Source: UBA964 sp037444685 (lineage in GTDB: Bacteria > Pseudomonadota > Gammaproteobacteria > Steroidobacterales > Steroidobacteraceae). Taken from it: a DNA stretch of 64,000 nucleotides. Numbering within the stretch: the stretch's first letter is position 1; each line of letters begins with the position of its first letter. Made by a program: the position numbers and the translations under genes. Positions 16,763 to 25,264 of this stretch are shown here, in pieces. The DNA is taken from positions 124,001 through 188,000 of the forward strand of contig JBBILX010000004.1 in NCBI GenBank assembly GCA_037444685.1, read 5' to 3'. The notes beneath the pieces are model-generated. The model saw only the letters and a list, made by a program, of their open reading frames with translations. It was not told the DNA's origin and searched no databases.

Positions 16763-16984
16763 TCAGTCGCCGCGATCTTCGAGAATGAGGCTGCTGACGG
16801 CACGCCCGCCAATCACGAGTGGACGCGCCGGCCGTCGTTTCCACGACGGGAGGTCGCGCGGGATCGGGTGGATTTCTGCGATGGGCTTGCCGTTGCGCAG
16901 GACACGGACGATCTCGCCCGCCTCCACGAGGTCGAAGTAGTGCTTGGCCTGATTGCGCAGCTCAGTGAAGCTGGCCTCGCGCAT
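16763..16984 (-). CDS. vapB: Antitoxin of the Phd/YefM type paired with VapC
   Basis: 73 residues from ATG 16984, preceded by GAGGA at a good distance; a TTG two codons earlier is less likely. MREASFTELRNQAKHYFDLV then EAGEIVRVLRNGKPIAEIHP is the Phd/YefM fold that binds DNA and toxin. The tail (ARPLVIGGRAVSSLILEDRG) would neutralise VapC. Twin palindromes 20-40 bases upstream make a fitting autoregulatory operator. The gene begins 39 bases after the SNF2 helicase stop, the largest gap inside the operon apart from none other of comparable kind. Confidence 0.88.
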   Translation of the reverse strand: MREASFTELRNQAKHYFDLVEAGEIVRVLRNGKPIAEIHPIPRDLPSWKRRPARPLVIGGRAVSSLILEDRGD

Positions 16985-17004
16985 GTTCAAGTCCTCGTCG
17001 AAAA

Positions 17005-17024
17005 ATGTACATGAAAATGTACAT
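17005..17024 (-). promoter_or_regulatory. Twin palindrome, probable VapB operator/internal promoter
   Basis: ATGTACAT occurs at 17005-17012 and again at 17017-17024, separated by GAAA. Each copy is a perfect palindrome, and the pair spans one to two helical turns as expected for two antitoxin dimers. It lies 20-40 bases ahead of vapB and touches the SNF2 helicase stop codon (17024-17026). It is AT-rich in a GC-rich region. Probable role: autoregulated internal start for vapBC and the five-gene downstream block. Confidence 0.6.
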
Positions 17025-19840
17025 CAAAGCCACTCCGGCAACAAGACGTACACGCCGAGCACGTCCACCGGCAGGCTGGCATGCACCGCGTACTGGCCGA
17101 TGTCGCGCGCGGCCTCGCGCACGCGCCGGTGGTCGGCCAGCAGCGCATTGGCGCGCTCGGTGGCCAGGCGTTCGAGCACGGCGCCCTCGGCGTCGAGGAA
17201 CTGAAGCGCCTGCCGGAGTTCATGTGCGGCGGCGCCGGGGTCGAGGTTCGCGGTGGGCCGCGCGTCGAGCAGCGGCGCGGCGTCTTCCTCCGTCAGCCAC
17301 TGCGGACGCGTCCGCCCGCGCACGCCGATGGTCACGGCCTCCTCGGCCATGAGCTGGCGGGTCTGGCCGCGGCGCGTGAGCTCGAGGTGGTGGCGCAGGC
17401 GCAGCAGGTACAGCGTGGTCACGGTGTCGACGTCCGCCGTGACGGTGGCGGCGGCGCGCGCTGCGAGCGGGGTGTCGCCGCTCAACGCGCCTTCCAGCAG
17501 ATGGCCGGCGAGCAGACCCACCAGCGGGTGGCTGCGGTGGATGAAGCGCGTGCCGACGGCCGGCGGGTAGTGAAAGTCGATCGCCAGCGGCTTGCCGATG
17601 CCTTCGTCGGCCAGGCGCTCGCGCAGGGTCTGCGGCAGGTGCTGGGGCAACAGGCGCCAGCCGTGGCGCTCCCGCGGTTCGAGCGGTGCGTTCAGGCGCG
17701 CGCAGGCGCCGGCCACGAAGCGCTGCACGTCGTCGGCGTCGCCCAGCACCGAGCGCTGACGCTGCCACTCCGGCAGCACCTCGTCCGGCCGCAGGCGGCG
17801 CTGCGCGAAGACGGTGCGGTTGGCGCGGGCCTTGTCCATGGCGTCCTGCCAGCGCAGCTGAAGCGGTTGAAGGTCGATGGGTTCCTCACCGAAGTCGAGC
17901 CGGCCCTGCGCGTAGGCTCCCTGGACGCGCTCGCGCTTGAGCAGCGCGGCCTTGATCAGGGCCTGGTTGATGCGCCCCTCGTCCTCGGGCATCGGCACCA
18001 GCACGCCCAGCTCGCGCCGGATCGCGTCGGCCTTGCGCAGGATGACGTTGAGGATGAAACCGTCGACCGGGTTGTCCTCGCCGTAGAGCATGGTGCAGCG
18101 GACTTCGGGGGCCTTCTGGCCGAAGCGGTCCACGCGGCCTTCGCGCTGCTCGTGACGCGTGGGGTTCCACGCGAGGTCGTAGTGCACGACCGCGGTGAAG
18201 TAGTGCTGCAGGTTGACGCCTTCGGAGAGGCAATCGGTGGCCACGAGCACGGGCCGGGGGTTGGACTCGGCGCCCAGCTCGGCCACGCGCAGCTCGCGCT
18301 CTTCTGGTGTGTCTTCGCCGGTGACGGCATGGACCGAGGCGTCGGGCAGGTGCTTGCGAAGGTGCTCGGCCACGTAGTGCGCGGTGGCCACGTAGCGGCA
18401 GAACACCACGGGGCGGAAGCCGGCGTCGATCAGCCCGCGCAGATGCTGGATGAGGGTGGCGAGCTTGGGGTCACCACTGTCGCCGGCCAGCGCGCGCGCA
18501 TCGTCGATCAGCGCGGCGAGGCGTTCGGCATCTTCCAGTTGGGCAGCCGGCTCGATGTCGGTGGGCGCGAGCTCGTCGGGCGTGCCGTCGAGCACGCGGT
18601 CATCCGTGGCCAGGGCTTCGAGTTCCTCGCGCGCGCCGGCCAGTCGCGTGGTCAGCGCCTTTTCGGCGGCGGCGGGGGACGAGGCCACGCAGCGCAGGAG
18701 CGCCAGCGTGGCGTACCAGATCAGGCGGGCCGCACCGGTCTGCTGGCGCTCGGTGCGTGCGGCGAGCTCGACGCAGTAGTTCTGCACGGCATCGAAGAAC
18801 GAGCCCCAGCGGCCGGTGAGCTTGTAGGTGAGCTCGGCGGTCATGCGGCGCGGGAAGACGCGACGGTCCTCGCCGTCCTGCTGCCATTCCTCGATGTCCT
18901 TGCGGCGGCGTTGCACGAAGTGGCGCGCGAGCTGTTGCCGCAGCGGATGATCGGCGGCGGCCGCAATGCTTTGCAGGCCCCCGAATTCCGGGCGCAGCAG
19001 CGACAGCAGGTTGTAGAAGGCGGCCTCGTCACCCGAGTGCGGCGTGGCGGTGAGCAGGATCAGGTGCCGGGCATCGTCGGCGGACAGCCGCTTGAGCAGC
19101 TCGAAGCGCAACTGGCGGCCCTGGCCGGTGGCGGCGCAGGTGTGCGCCTCGTCGACGACGATGCACTCGGGTGCGATGGCGAGAAAGTGCTCGCGATGGC
19201 GCTCGCTCTTGATGTAGTCGAGGCTGACGACGACGATCGGGTGCTCGTCGAACAGGCTCGCACCGTGCGGCAGGTCGCGTTCCAGCCGGTTCACGGTGGC
19301 CGAGGTCAGCGCCACGGCGCGCAGGTGGAAGCGGTCGGTCAGCTCCTGCTGCCACTGCTCGACGAGATGCGGCGGGCACAGCACGGCGACGCGCGCGACC
19401 TCGCCGCGGTCCATCAGCTCGCGGGCGATGAGACCCGCCTCGATGGTCTTGCCGACGCCGACGTCGTCGGCGATGAGCAGCCGCACGGTGGGCAGCCGCA
19501 GCGCCATCAGCAGCGGCACGAGCTGGTAGGCGCGCGGCTCCACGGCGATGTTGCCAAACGAGCGGAACGGGCCTGCTCCGGCGCGCAGTTTCAGACGCAC
19601 TGCGTCACGCAGCAGGCGCGCCGCGTCATGCGTGCCGGGTCGCTGCGGATCGGGCCAGGGGAAGGTGGCGGGTGTCGGCGGCTCGGGCTCCAGCGCCGGA
19701 ATCAGGGTGACGATGTCCTCATCCGAGCCGCCGAGCGGCCGCAGGTGCAGGCAGTCGGGCCCTGAAGCGGGCTGGACGACCCACTCGCGGCCGCGGGCGC
19801 GCACCAGCACGCCGGGGAGGTACTCGGCGACGGCGCTCAT
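17024..19840 (-). CDS. SNF2-family DNA helicase/translocase (DrmD/HepA-like)
   Basis: 938 residues. Helicase motifs: I ADDVGVGKTIEAGLIARE (about 124-141), Ia VLCPPHLVEQWQQEL, II VVDEAHTC (DEAH, about 229), III LLTATPHSGDEAAF. The second RecA domain ends in QREGRVDRFGQ (about 570). The C-terminal about 300 residues form an extra region (SHPLVGLLAGHLLEGALSGD) seen in RapA/HepA-like and BREX/DISARM-associated helicases. It should move along double-stranded DNA using ATP. The ATG overlaps the stop of the 1768-aa helicase. The last codon lies in the vapB operator. Confidence 0.9.
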   Translation of the reverse strand: MSAVAEYLPGVLVRARGREWVVQPASGPDCLHLRPLGGSDEDIVTLIPALEPEPPTPATFPWPDPQRPGTHDAARLLRDAVRLKLRAGAGPFRSFGNIAVEPRAYQLVPLLMALRLPTVRLLIADDVGVGKTIEAGLIARELMDRGEVARVAVLCPPHLVEQWQQELTDRFHLRAVALTSATVNRLERDLPHGASLFDEHPIVVVSLDYIKSERHREHFLAIAPECIVVDEAHTCAATGQGRQLRFELLKRLSADDARHLILLTATPHSGDEAAFYNLLSLLRPEFGGLQSIAAAADHPLRQQLARHFVQRRRKDIEEWQQDGEDRRVFPRRMTAELTYKLTGRWGSFFDAVQNYCVELAARTERQQTGAARLIWYATLALLRCVASSPAAAEKALTTRLAGAREELEALATDDRVLDGTPDELAPTDIEPAAQLEDAERLAALIDDARALAGDSGDPKLATLIQHLRGLIDAGFRPVVFCRYVATAHYVAEHLRKHLPDASVHAVTGEDTPEERELRVAELGAESNPRPVLVATDCLSEGVNLQHYFTAVVHYDLAWNPTRHEQREGRVDRFGQKAPEVRCTMLYGEDNPVDGFILNVILRKADAIRRELGVLVPMPEDEGRINQALIKAALLKRERVQGAYAQGRLDFGEEPIDLQPLQLRWQDAMDKARANRTVFAQRRLRPDEVLPEWQRQRSVLGDADDVQRFVAGACARLNAPLEPRERHGWRLLPQHLPQTLRERLADEGIGKPLAIDFHYPPAVGTRFIHRSHPLVGLLAGHLLEGALSGDTPLAARAAATVTADVDTVTTLYLLRLRHHLELTRRGQTRQLMAEEAVTIGVRGRTRPQWLTEEDAAPLLDARPTANLDPGAAAHELRQALQFLDAEGAVLERLATERANALLADHRRVREAARDIGQYAVHASLPVDVLGVYVLLPEWL

Positions 19841-22800
19841 CCCCGTTCTCCGGTCTTCGCGATGCCGAACACGTCCGGGTGCTGCGCGAATTGTTGCGGC
19901 CAGGTGGACTCGTCGCCGAACACGAGGACGCGATAGCCGCGGTCGGTCGCGTACTGCAGAAGGTCAGGTGCGGGCGGTGCCAGGAAGACGAGGACGCGGG
20001 CCGCCTTGTAATGCGCATCGGCCGTGCCTGCGCCGCCGTTGAGCGCGACCTGCGTCGCATCGGGGCGCCGCAACTCGAGCCGGGCCAGGGTGTCGAGCCA
20101 GCGGCCGAGCGCGCCATCGGGCTGTGAGGCCGCGACGGTCGGATCGACTTCAGCGACATTGGCGCCGGCCAGCGCGGTCAGAACGCGCAGCGCGTCCGCG
20201 TCGAGCCGATTGATCAGATCGTGATCCGGCTGGTTGAAGTAGGAAAGCAGACACTGATAGCAGCCCGCCTCGCAGATGCGCACTTCCCGGCCGTCGAGGG
20301 TGCGCTTCTCTTCCAGCGCGGGCAGTGCGTCGAAGCGCCAGATGCCATCGTCCGGCGAGCGGAAGTGCATGAGGCGCAGCGCCGTCGCGGCCGCCTCGGC
20401 GAGGCTGCGCCGCTCGGTGGCGAGGCGCGAGAGCACCCCGGCACCGCCTTCGGCGGCCTCGTAGAAGAGCAGCGCGCGCCGATCGTCGGGGTTCGGCAGG
20501 GGTTCGGCGATGAGTTCGGCTTCTTCGATCTGGAAGGTCTGCTCGATGCCGCGCCGCAGCGCGGCCAGCAGCGTGGCCATCGTCGCGGCGCTGAGTTCGC
20601 GGCCGGGGGTGAGGATCAGGATGTTCCGATGGTCCTCGACGAAGGGAACGATGCGCTGATTGGGCACCTTGTCGAGCAAGGCCTCCTCGGGCTTGTCTTC
20701 GGTTGCCGCCTCGTTGGGGCTGTCCTGCTTGCTCCAGACCCCGCTGACGGGGTTGATGTAGAAGCCGAGCTGCTTCTTGTCCTTGCGTCGGCGCCAGCCG
20801 CGGTTGATGCGCCAGATGCGCGCGGCCGGCGCGTAGGTGAGCCGCGCCAGAACCTCCTCGCCTTGTCTGACTTCGGCATCGGTACGCTGAACGAGGCCGT
20901 CGGGTCCTGGCAGGAAGCGATAGGTGGTCTGCAGCTCGAAGCCCTGGCGCTGCCGTTCCTCGTCGTTGATGGAGATGCGTTCGACCGGCATCGTCTCTAC
21001 CGCTTCGATGCGGTACAGCTGCGCGACGCGGTCGTGGTCGGTCAGTGCCGTGCCGCAGTGCTCGCAAACGTTCGCCAGCGGTTCCGCGGAATCGACTTCG
21101 CCGAGGTGTCCGTAGCCGCAGTGCGGACAGATGCGTGCCGAGACCGTGGCCAGCTCACTGTGGGCCGACACGTGCTCCGCGGCGCCGACGTTGAGCTTGG
21201 CACGGATGACGCGGAACGTGCGCCCTTCGTGATAGATGAGGCTGCGCGGGCCGAACTCGGAGAGCGCGATGAAGCGCGGCCGGCTCACCATCGTGCCCTC
21301 GTCTTCCCTGCCGTCGGCCGTCGTACCGCGACCGGGAATCCAGGCCATCAGCGGCAGGCGCGGGAAGTTGTAGCCGGGCAGGAAGCCCTGGCTGGCCAGG
21401 TATCGGTAGGTGTAGAAGTCCGAGTTCTGCGTGTTGCCGGACTTGAGCAGCGCGGCGTACTGGCGGGCCGCATCGCCGTAGCGGCGGCGGGCGTTGTCAC
21501 GCTCGCGATTGCCGACCGCGTAGCTCTTCACGACCTGATCGGCCAGGTCCATCTGCCTGCGCGTGGCTTCGAAGAGCTTGCGCCACCGGTCGAGCGCGCG
21601 GTCGAACGCCGTGGGAGCGCGGGTCACAACGGCATCGACATAGCCTTCGTTGAACCACGGCGCGGCTTCGGGCTGCAGCAGCGGCCGCACGCTGTCGATG
21701 ACCCGCCGCGCCTGCTCGCGCGCGCGGTCCAGCGTCGTTGGCGCCGTGAACGCAGCGAACAGCTCGGGCTTGAGCGGCTTGTCGGGCCGGTCGAGCACGA
21801 GCAGCGGCGCGATGCTGGTGTCGAGTTCATGTTCGACGTTGGAGAGCCACACGGCCTGGATGCGACTGTCGATCAGATCGCGGTTGGCGAGATCCAGGGT
21901 CGGCGCGCGCACCACGCCGTGCACCATCTCCCGGGCGTGGTGGAAGAACCACTGGTCGTGCGGGCTCTGCGCCGCACAGTAGGTCAGCACCAGCGCAGCC
22001 TGGCCGGAGCGGCCGGCGCGGCCGCTGCGCTGCGCGTAGTTGGCCGGCGTCGGCGGTACGTTGCGCAGGTACACCGTGTTGAGCGCCGAGATATCGACAC
22101 CGAGCTCCATCGTCGGGGAACAGAACATGACCGGCAGGCGCTCCAGCGGCGCCTCGTGCGCGGGCTCCTTCGCCCATTCGTCCCGGTCTTTCTTGGAGAA
22201 CCGGAACCGGGCTTCGAGCAGCTTGCGCTTGGCGGCATCGACCTGCGCGGTGTGCTCGTGCGCCTCGAACTCGAACAGCGGATGGCTCGGCAGGGTGAGC
22301 AGTTCTGCCGCGGTGAGGTAGAGCTGCCGGAAGAAGGTATTCGCCGACGAATCGGGCCCTTCTGCCGAGGCGTCGACCAGGCGCCAGATCATCGACGAGG
22401 CCTTGAGCCGCCAGCCGACGAGGCGGTCGTCGAGCTTGTGCTTCTGCACGTAGCCGTGGTCGCTGGCAGCGCCGAGGAACTGCTCGAGGATGTCGGCGTA
22501 GTCCTGCTCTTTCCAGGACCGGACGGCATCGGCCAGGCCGGCCTCGGCCCAGAAGCCGGCGGCCTTCAGCAGGCGCACCAGGCGCGAGCGCGGACCGCCC
22601 GAGACCACGTCCTCGCGCGGCTTGCCCCGGTACTCCGGCCGCTTGCCGAAGATGAGGTACTTTGACGTCGACAATAGCTCGTCTGGCGCGAAGGCCCAGC
22701 GCTCGTTGAGGTAGCTGAACGCGCTGGTGCGCGCCTTGTCCTGTTCGGCGCTGTCGAGGTAGCGCGTCTCGAGACAGAGGCTGCCTCGCATTTCCTCAAA

Positions 22801-25143
22801 TACCAGCCGTGCCAGCGCTTCGCGACCGGCCGGGCCGAGCCGCTGCAGGGCGCTGTGAAGTTTCGCGAACTGCGATTCGTCAGCCGCGAAGTCGCTCAAC
22901 CCTTGGTAGTCGATCGACAGCAGACGCAGCTGATCGAGATTGGGGTTGTTGAACCGCCACCCCTTGCGCAAGTCGCGCACGAGGCGGTAGCCGAGGACGA
23001 AGCGAACGGCTCGCTGGGCCTCCTGGCGCGCCAGCCCGACGAGCTTCGGGCTCTTGAGGTATTCGACGAGCGTCGCTTCGTCGGTCCGATCGAAGCCCAG
23101 CGCCTTGAACACGGCATCGGTCAGGCGCTCTTCGGTCAGGGCGCCCCCCGAGGACTTCAACGCGGCCACGAGGGCGGAACGCAATGTGAGTAGGTAGACG
23201 AAGTCGTTAAAGTGCCCGGCCTGCAGCGCGGCGTCCTGCCGGTTGTCGCAGAACCCGAGGAGCTTGCGCGGGTCGGGCAGGCCTGCAGGAAGCTCGGCTT
23301 CGGCGAAGAGCTGACGCAGCAGGGCGAGCGTCAGGATGGTGGTCGCGGACGATCGGCCTTCACCGGAAAGGCTCGACAGACGGTTGACGTCCCTGCCGTG
23401 AGCCTCGTGCAGGAAGCCACAGTTCAGGCAGAAGCGGAACTTGCCCGGGATGAACCAGTAGGGTTGTCCGCTTCCCCGTCGGCCGGTTGCATCGACGCAA
23501 AGCTCCTCCGGCACCGCTTCGCGGTAGGCGGGCTTGACCCTGGGCTCTGCCCGCGTCAGGTCGAGCCAGTTCTCGGGCAGGTCTTCGAGCCGCCCGCCAT
23601 AGTTCTGCGTGGCTCGCCGTGGCACGAGGAAGCCCCAGCTCGGCTTGGCGCCGCCCTCTGCGTCATCGGCTGTCAGGTCATCGATCTCGCGCGGTTCGAA
23701 GCGGCCGTCCTCGCCGCGCCAGACGGGGTAATACTCTTGCCCGCACTCACGGCAGAAGTGAGCGGCGAATAGCAGCACGCCTTCATGCTGGCGCCCTGGC
23801 GCGAAACGCTGCGCGTCGAGCGTGATGTGCCGCGTGCCCTCGGGCTCCAGCGTGGTCATCACCTTGCCGGGGCCGCTGATGAACTGGTGCAGCTTGAAGG
23901 CAAATGGCGCACGTCCTTGCGGCGTGCGCAGCGCACTGGCGGCGACCAGAAAGCTCTGCAGTGTCTCCTTCGCGGTGGATCGATCGACGCCGGCATCGGC
24001 GGCAAGCCTTGCGGCGGCATCGGTCAACGTGCACGGCATCGCCCGACGCGGGTTCTTCAGGGCGGACAGGTCGATGCCCAGCGTAAGCTCCAGCCAGACC
24101 GCCAGCGGATCGCGGCGGAAGTCGTCGAATCCTTGCCACTCGTGCTTGCCGGCCGTGATCCGCGCGGCCAGCAGGGGACGGACGGCGGTCAGATCCAGCG
24201 TGTCGTCGGTGACCCGCTCGAGTGTCTCGCCGATCACGTCGTGCGCGGTGATCGGCGCGCCGAAGAGCTTGCTCGCGACTTCGGCAACGGTCTGGTTCTG
24301 GTCCTCGATCGTGCCCGTGGTGGACATCGTCGCCGAAGTGCCGATGCACAGCAGCTTCTCGGCCGACAGCCGTTGCCTGAGGCGGCGCACGAGCATCGCC
24401 ACGTCGGCGCCCTGCCGGCCCCGATACGTGTGCAGTTCATCGAGCACGAGAAACTCGAGGCCGCGACAGTTCTCCACAACGCGGTGATCGATCGAGTCAA
24501 AGCGCGTCAGTATCAACTCCAGCATCATGAAGTTGGTCAGCAGGAGGTCGGGCGGCGACTGCGCGATGCGCTCGCGTTCCGAACGCTCCTCCTGGCCGGT
24601 ATAGCGCGCCACGCTGAAGGGCCGATCGCCCTCCCGGTAGTCGCACAGGAACTTGTCCACTTCCTCGAGCTGGCTGTTGGCCAGCGCGTTCATGGGGTAG
24701 ATGACGATGGCCCGCGTGCGCCGCCGCGGGTCGTCGGCGCGCGCGCGCAGGATCCGGTCGACGATGGGCAAGAAAAACGCGAGCGACTTTCCGGAGCCTG
24801 TTCCCGTGGTGACGACGAAGCTCTGGCCCGCCCTGGCCTTCGCCAAGGCCTCGAGCTGATGGGTATACAGCTCGATGGGGCGTGCAGCGCCCTCAGCCTT
24901 GTTGGCCTGGAACAGGCGCTCGCACTCGCGGTGGAGCATTCCATCCCGCACGAGATCGGCGACGGTGCCGTTGCGGCGGTAGTTCGGGTTGATTTGGATG
25001 AGCGGCTCAGGCCAGTACCTTCCGCGCGCGTACTCGGCGTTGACGACGTCGGCGATGTCAGGTGCGGCGATACGGGTGAAGCTGCGCGAGAACGCGGCGT
25101 ACTCATCGATGACGCGATCGCGCAGGTCAAAGACGTCGAGCAA
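19837..25143 (-). CDS. Giant DEAD/DEAH helicase with DUF1998 domain
   Basis: 1768 residues from a TTG with GGGGAGG five bases upstream. Motif I VTTGTGSGKSLAF (about 112-124), Ib YPMNALANSQ, II VLDELHTYRG (about 233-242), III IGTSATMS. Motif VI is YAQRSGRAGRSGQ (about 1036). Three cysteine pairs are scattered through it: CRECGQEYY about 466, CLNCGFLHE about 574, and CPHCGYGHLGE with CEHCGTAL about 1340-1365. The DUF1998 signature CEAGCYQCLLSYFNQ is near 1625. Length and layout resemble DruE of Druantia and a DrmA+DrmB fusion. Probable role: ATP-driven DNA unwinding or sensing of foreign DNA. Long antisense frames over this gene are shadows. Confidence 0.9.
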   Translation of the reverse strand: MLDVFDLRDRVIDEYAAFSRSFTRIAAPDIADVVNAEYARGRYWPEPLIQINPNYRRNGTVADLVRDGMLHRECERLFQANKAEGAARPIELYTHQLEALAKARAGQSFVVTTGTGSGKSLAFFLPIVDRILRARADDPRRRTRAIVIYPMNALANSQLEEVDKFLCDYREGDRPFSVARYTGQEERSERERIAQSPPDLLLTNFMMLELILTRFDSIDHRVVENCRGLEFLVLDELHTYRGRQGADVAMLVRRLRQRLSAEKLLCIGTSATMSTTGTIEDQNQTVAEVASKLFGAPITAHDVIGETLERVTDDTLDLTAVRPLLAARITAGKHEWQGFDDFRRDPLAVWLELTLGIDLSALKNPRRAMPCTLTDAAARLAADAGVDRSTAKETLQSFLVAASALRTPQGRAPFAFKLHQFISGPGKVMTTLEPEGTRHITLDAQRFAPGRQHEGVLLFAAHFCRECGQEYYPVWRGEDGRFEPREIDDLTADDAEGGAKPSWGFLVPRRATQNYGGRLEDLPENWLDLTRAEPRVKPAYREAVPEELCVDATGRRGSGQPYWFIPGKFRFCLNCGFLHEAHGRDVNRLSSLSGEGRSSATTILTLALLRQLFAEAELPAGLPDPRKLLGFCDNRQDAALQAGHFNDFVYLLTLRSALVAALKSSGGALTEERLTDAVFKALGFDRTDEATLVEYLKSPKLVGLARQEAQRAVRFVLGYRLVRDLRKGWRFNNPNLDQLRLLSIDYQGLSDFAADESQFAKLHSALQRLGPAGREALARLVFEEMRGSLCLETRYLDSAEQDKARTSAFSYLNERWAFAPDELLSTSKYLIFGKRPEYRGKPREDVVSGGPRSRLVRLLKAAGFWAEAGLADAVRSWKEQDYADILEQFLGAASDHGYVQKHKLDDRLVGWRLKASSMIWRLVDASAEGPDSSANTFFRQLYLTAAELLTLPSHPLFEFEAHEHTAQVDAAKRKLLEARFRFSKKDRDEWAKEPAHEAPLERLPVMFCSPTMELGVDISALNTVYLRNVPPTPANYAQRSGRAGRSGQAALVLTYCAAQSPHDQWFFHHAREMVHGVVRAPTLDLANRDLIDSRIQAVWLSNVEHELDTSIAPLLVLDRPDKPLKPELFAAFTAPTTLDRAREQARRVIDSVRPLLQPEAAPWFNEGYVDAVVTRAPTAFDRALDRWRKLFEATRRQMDLADQVVKSYAVGNRERDNARRRYGDAARQYAALLKSGNTQNSDFYTYRYLASQGFLPGYNFPRLPLMAWIPGRGTTADGREDEGTMVSRPRFIALSEFGPRSLIYHEGRTFRVIRAKLNVGAAEHVSAHSELATVSARICPHCGYGHLGEVDSAEPLANVCEHCGTALTDHDRVAQLYRIEAVETMPVERISINDEERQRQGFELQTTYRFLPGPDGLVQRTDAEVRQGEEVLARLTYAPAARIWRINRGWRRRKDKKQLGFYINPVSGVWSKQDSPNEAATEDKPEEALLDKVPNQRIVPFVEDHRNILILTPGRELSAATMATLLAALRRGIEQTFQIEEAELIAEPLPNPDDRRALLFYEAAEGGAGVLSRLATERRSLAEAAATALRLMHFRSPDDGIWRFDALPALEEKRTLDGREVRICEAGCYQCLLSYFNQPDHDLINRLDADALRVLTALAGANVAEVDPTVAASQPDGALGRWLDTLARLELRRPDATQVALNGGAGTADAHYKAARVLVFLAPPAPDLLQYATDRGYRVLVFGDESTWPQQFAQHPDVFGIAKTGERG

Positions 25144-25264
25144 GGCGGCCTCCCCGTAGTGAGCTCTTGGCGTTCGACAACCGAGCGGTGGACATCGCTG
25201 GGTTCGCGTCCGGGTCCCTGGGATCGACGCTTTCGCAGAAAGGCCTGCCGATTGTTCTGGTCAT
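25127..25264 (-). CDS. Small ORF linking fic and the helicase gene (45 aa)
   Basis: The ATG at 25264 overlaps the fic stop (ATGA), the same junction used elsewhere in this operon, and the frame ends 17 bases inside the helicase gene. The product would be MTRTIGRPFCESVDPRDPDA plus a basic second half (SSLRGGRLARRL). No family is recognised. It could be a real small protein or simply a leader whose translation delivers ribosomes to the TTG of the helicase. Confidence 0.35.
   Translation of the reverse strand: MTRTIGRPFCESVDPRDPDANPAMSTARLSNAKSSLRGGRLARRL

Noticed and set aside
17081..19765. Very long antisense ORF (894 codons) opposite the SNF2 helicase, and similar ones opposite the DUF1998 helicase (20221-22665), methyltransferase (14313-16556) and lipoprotein (27543-30014)
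   Set aside because: GC-rich codon bias leaves few stops on the opposite strand. The translations have no domain motifs, while the sense frames carry complete motif sets.
9417..25143. Calling the locus a standard DISARM, BREX or Druantia system
   Set aside because: Hallmark partners are missing for each (DrmC, PglZ/BrxC, DruA-D). Only single components resemble them.
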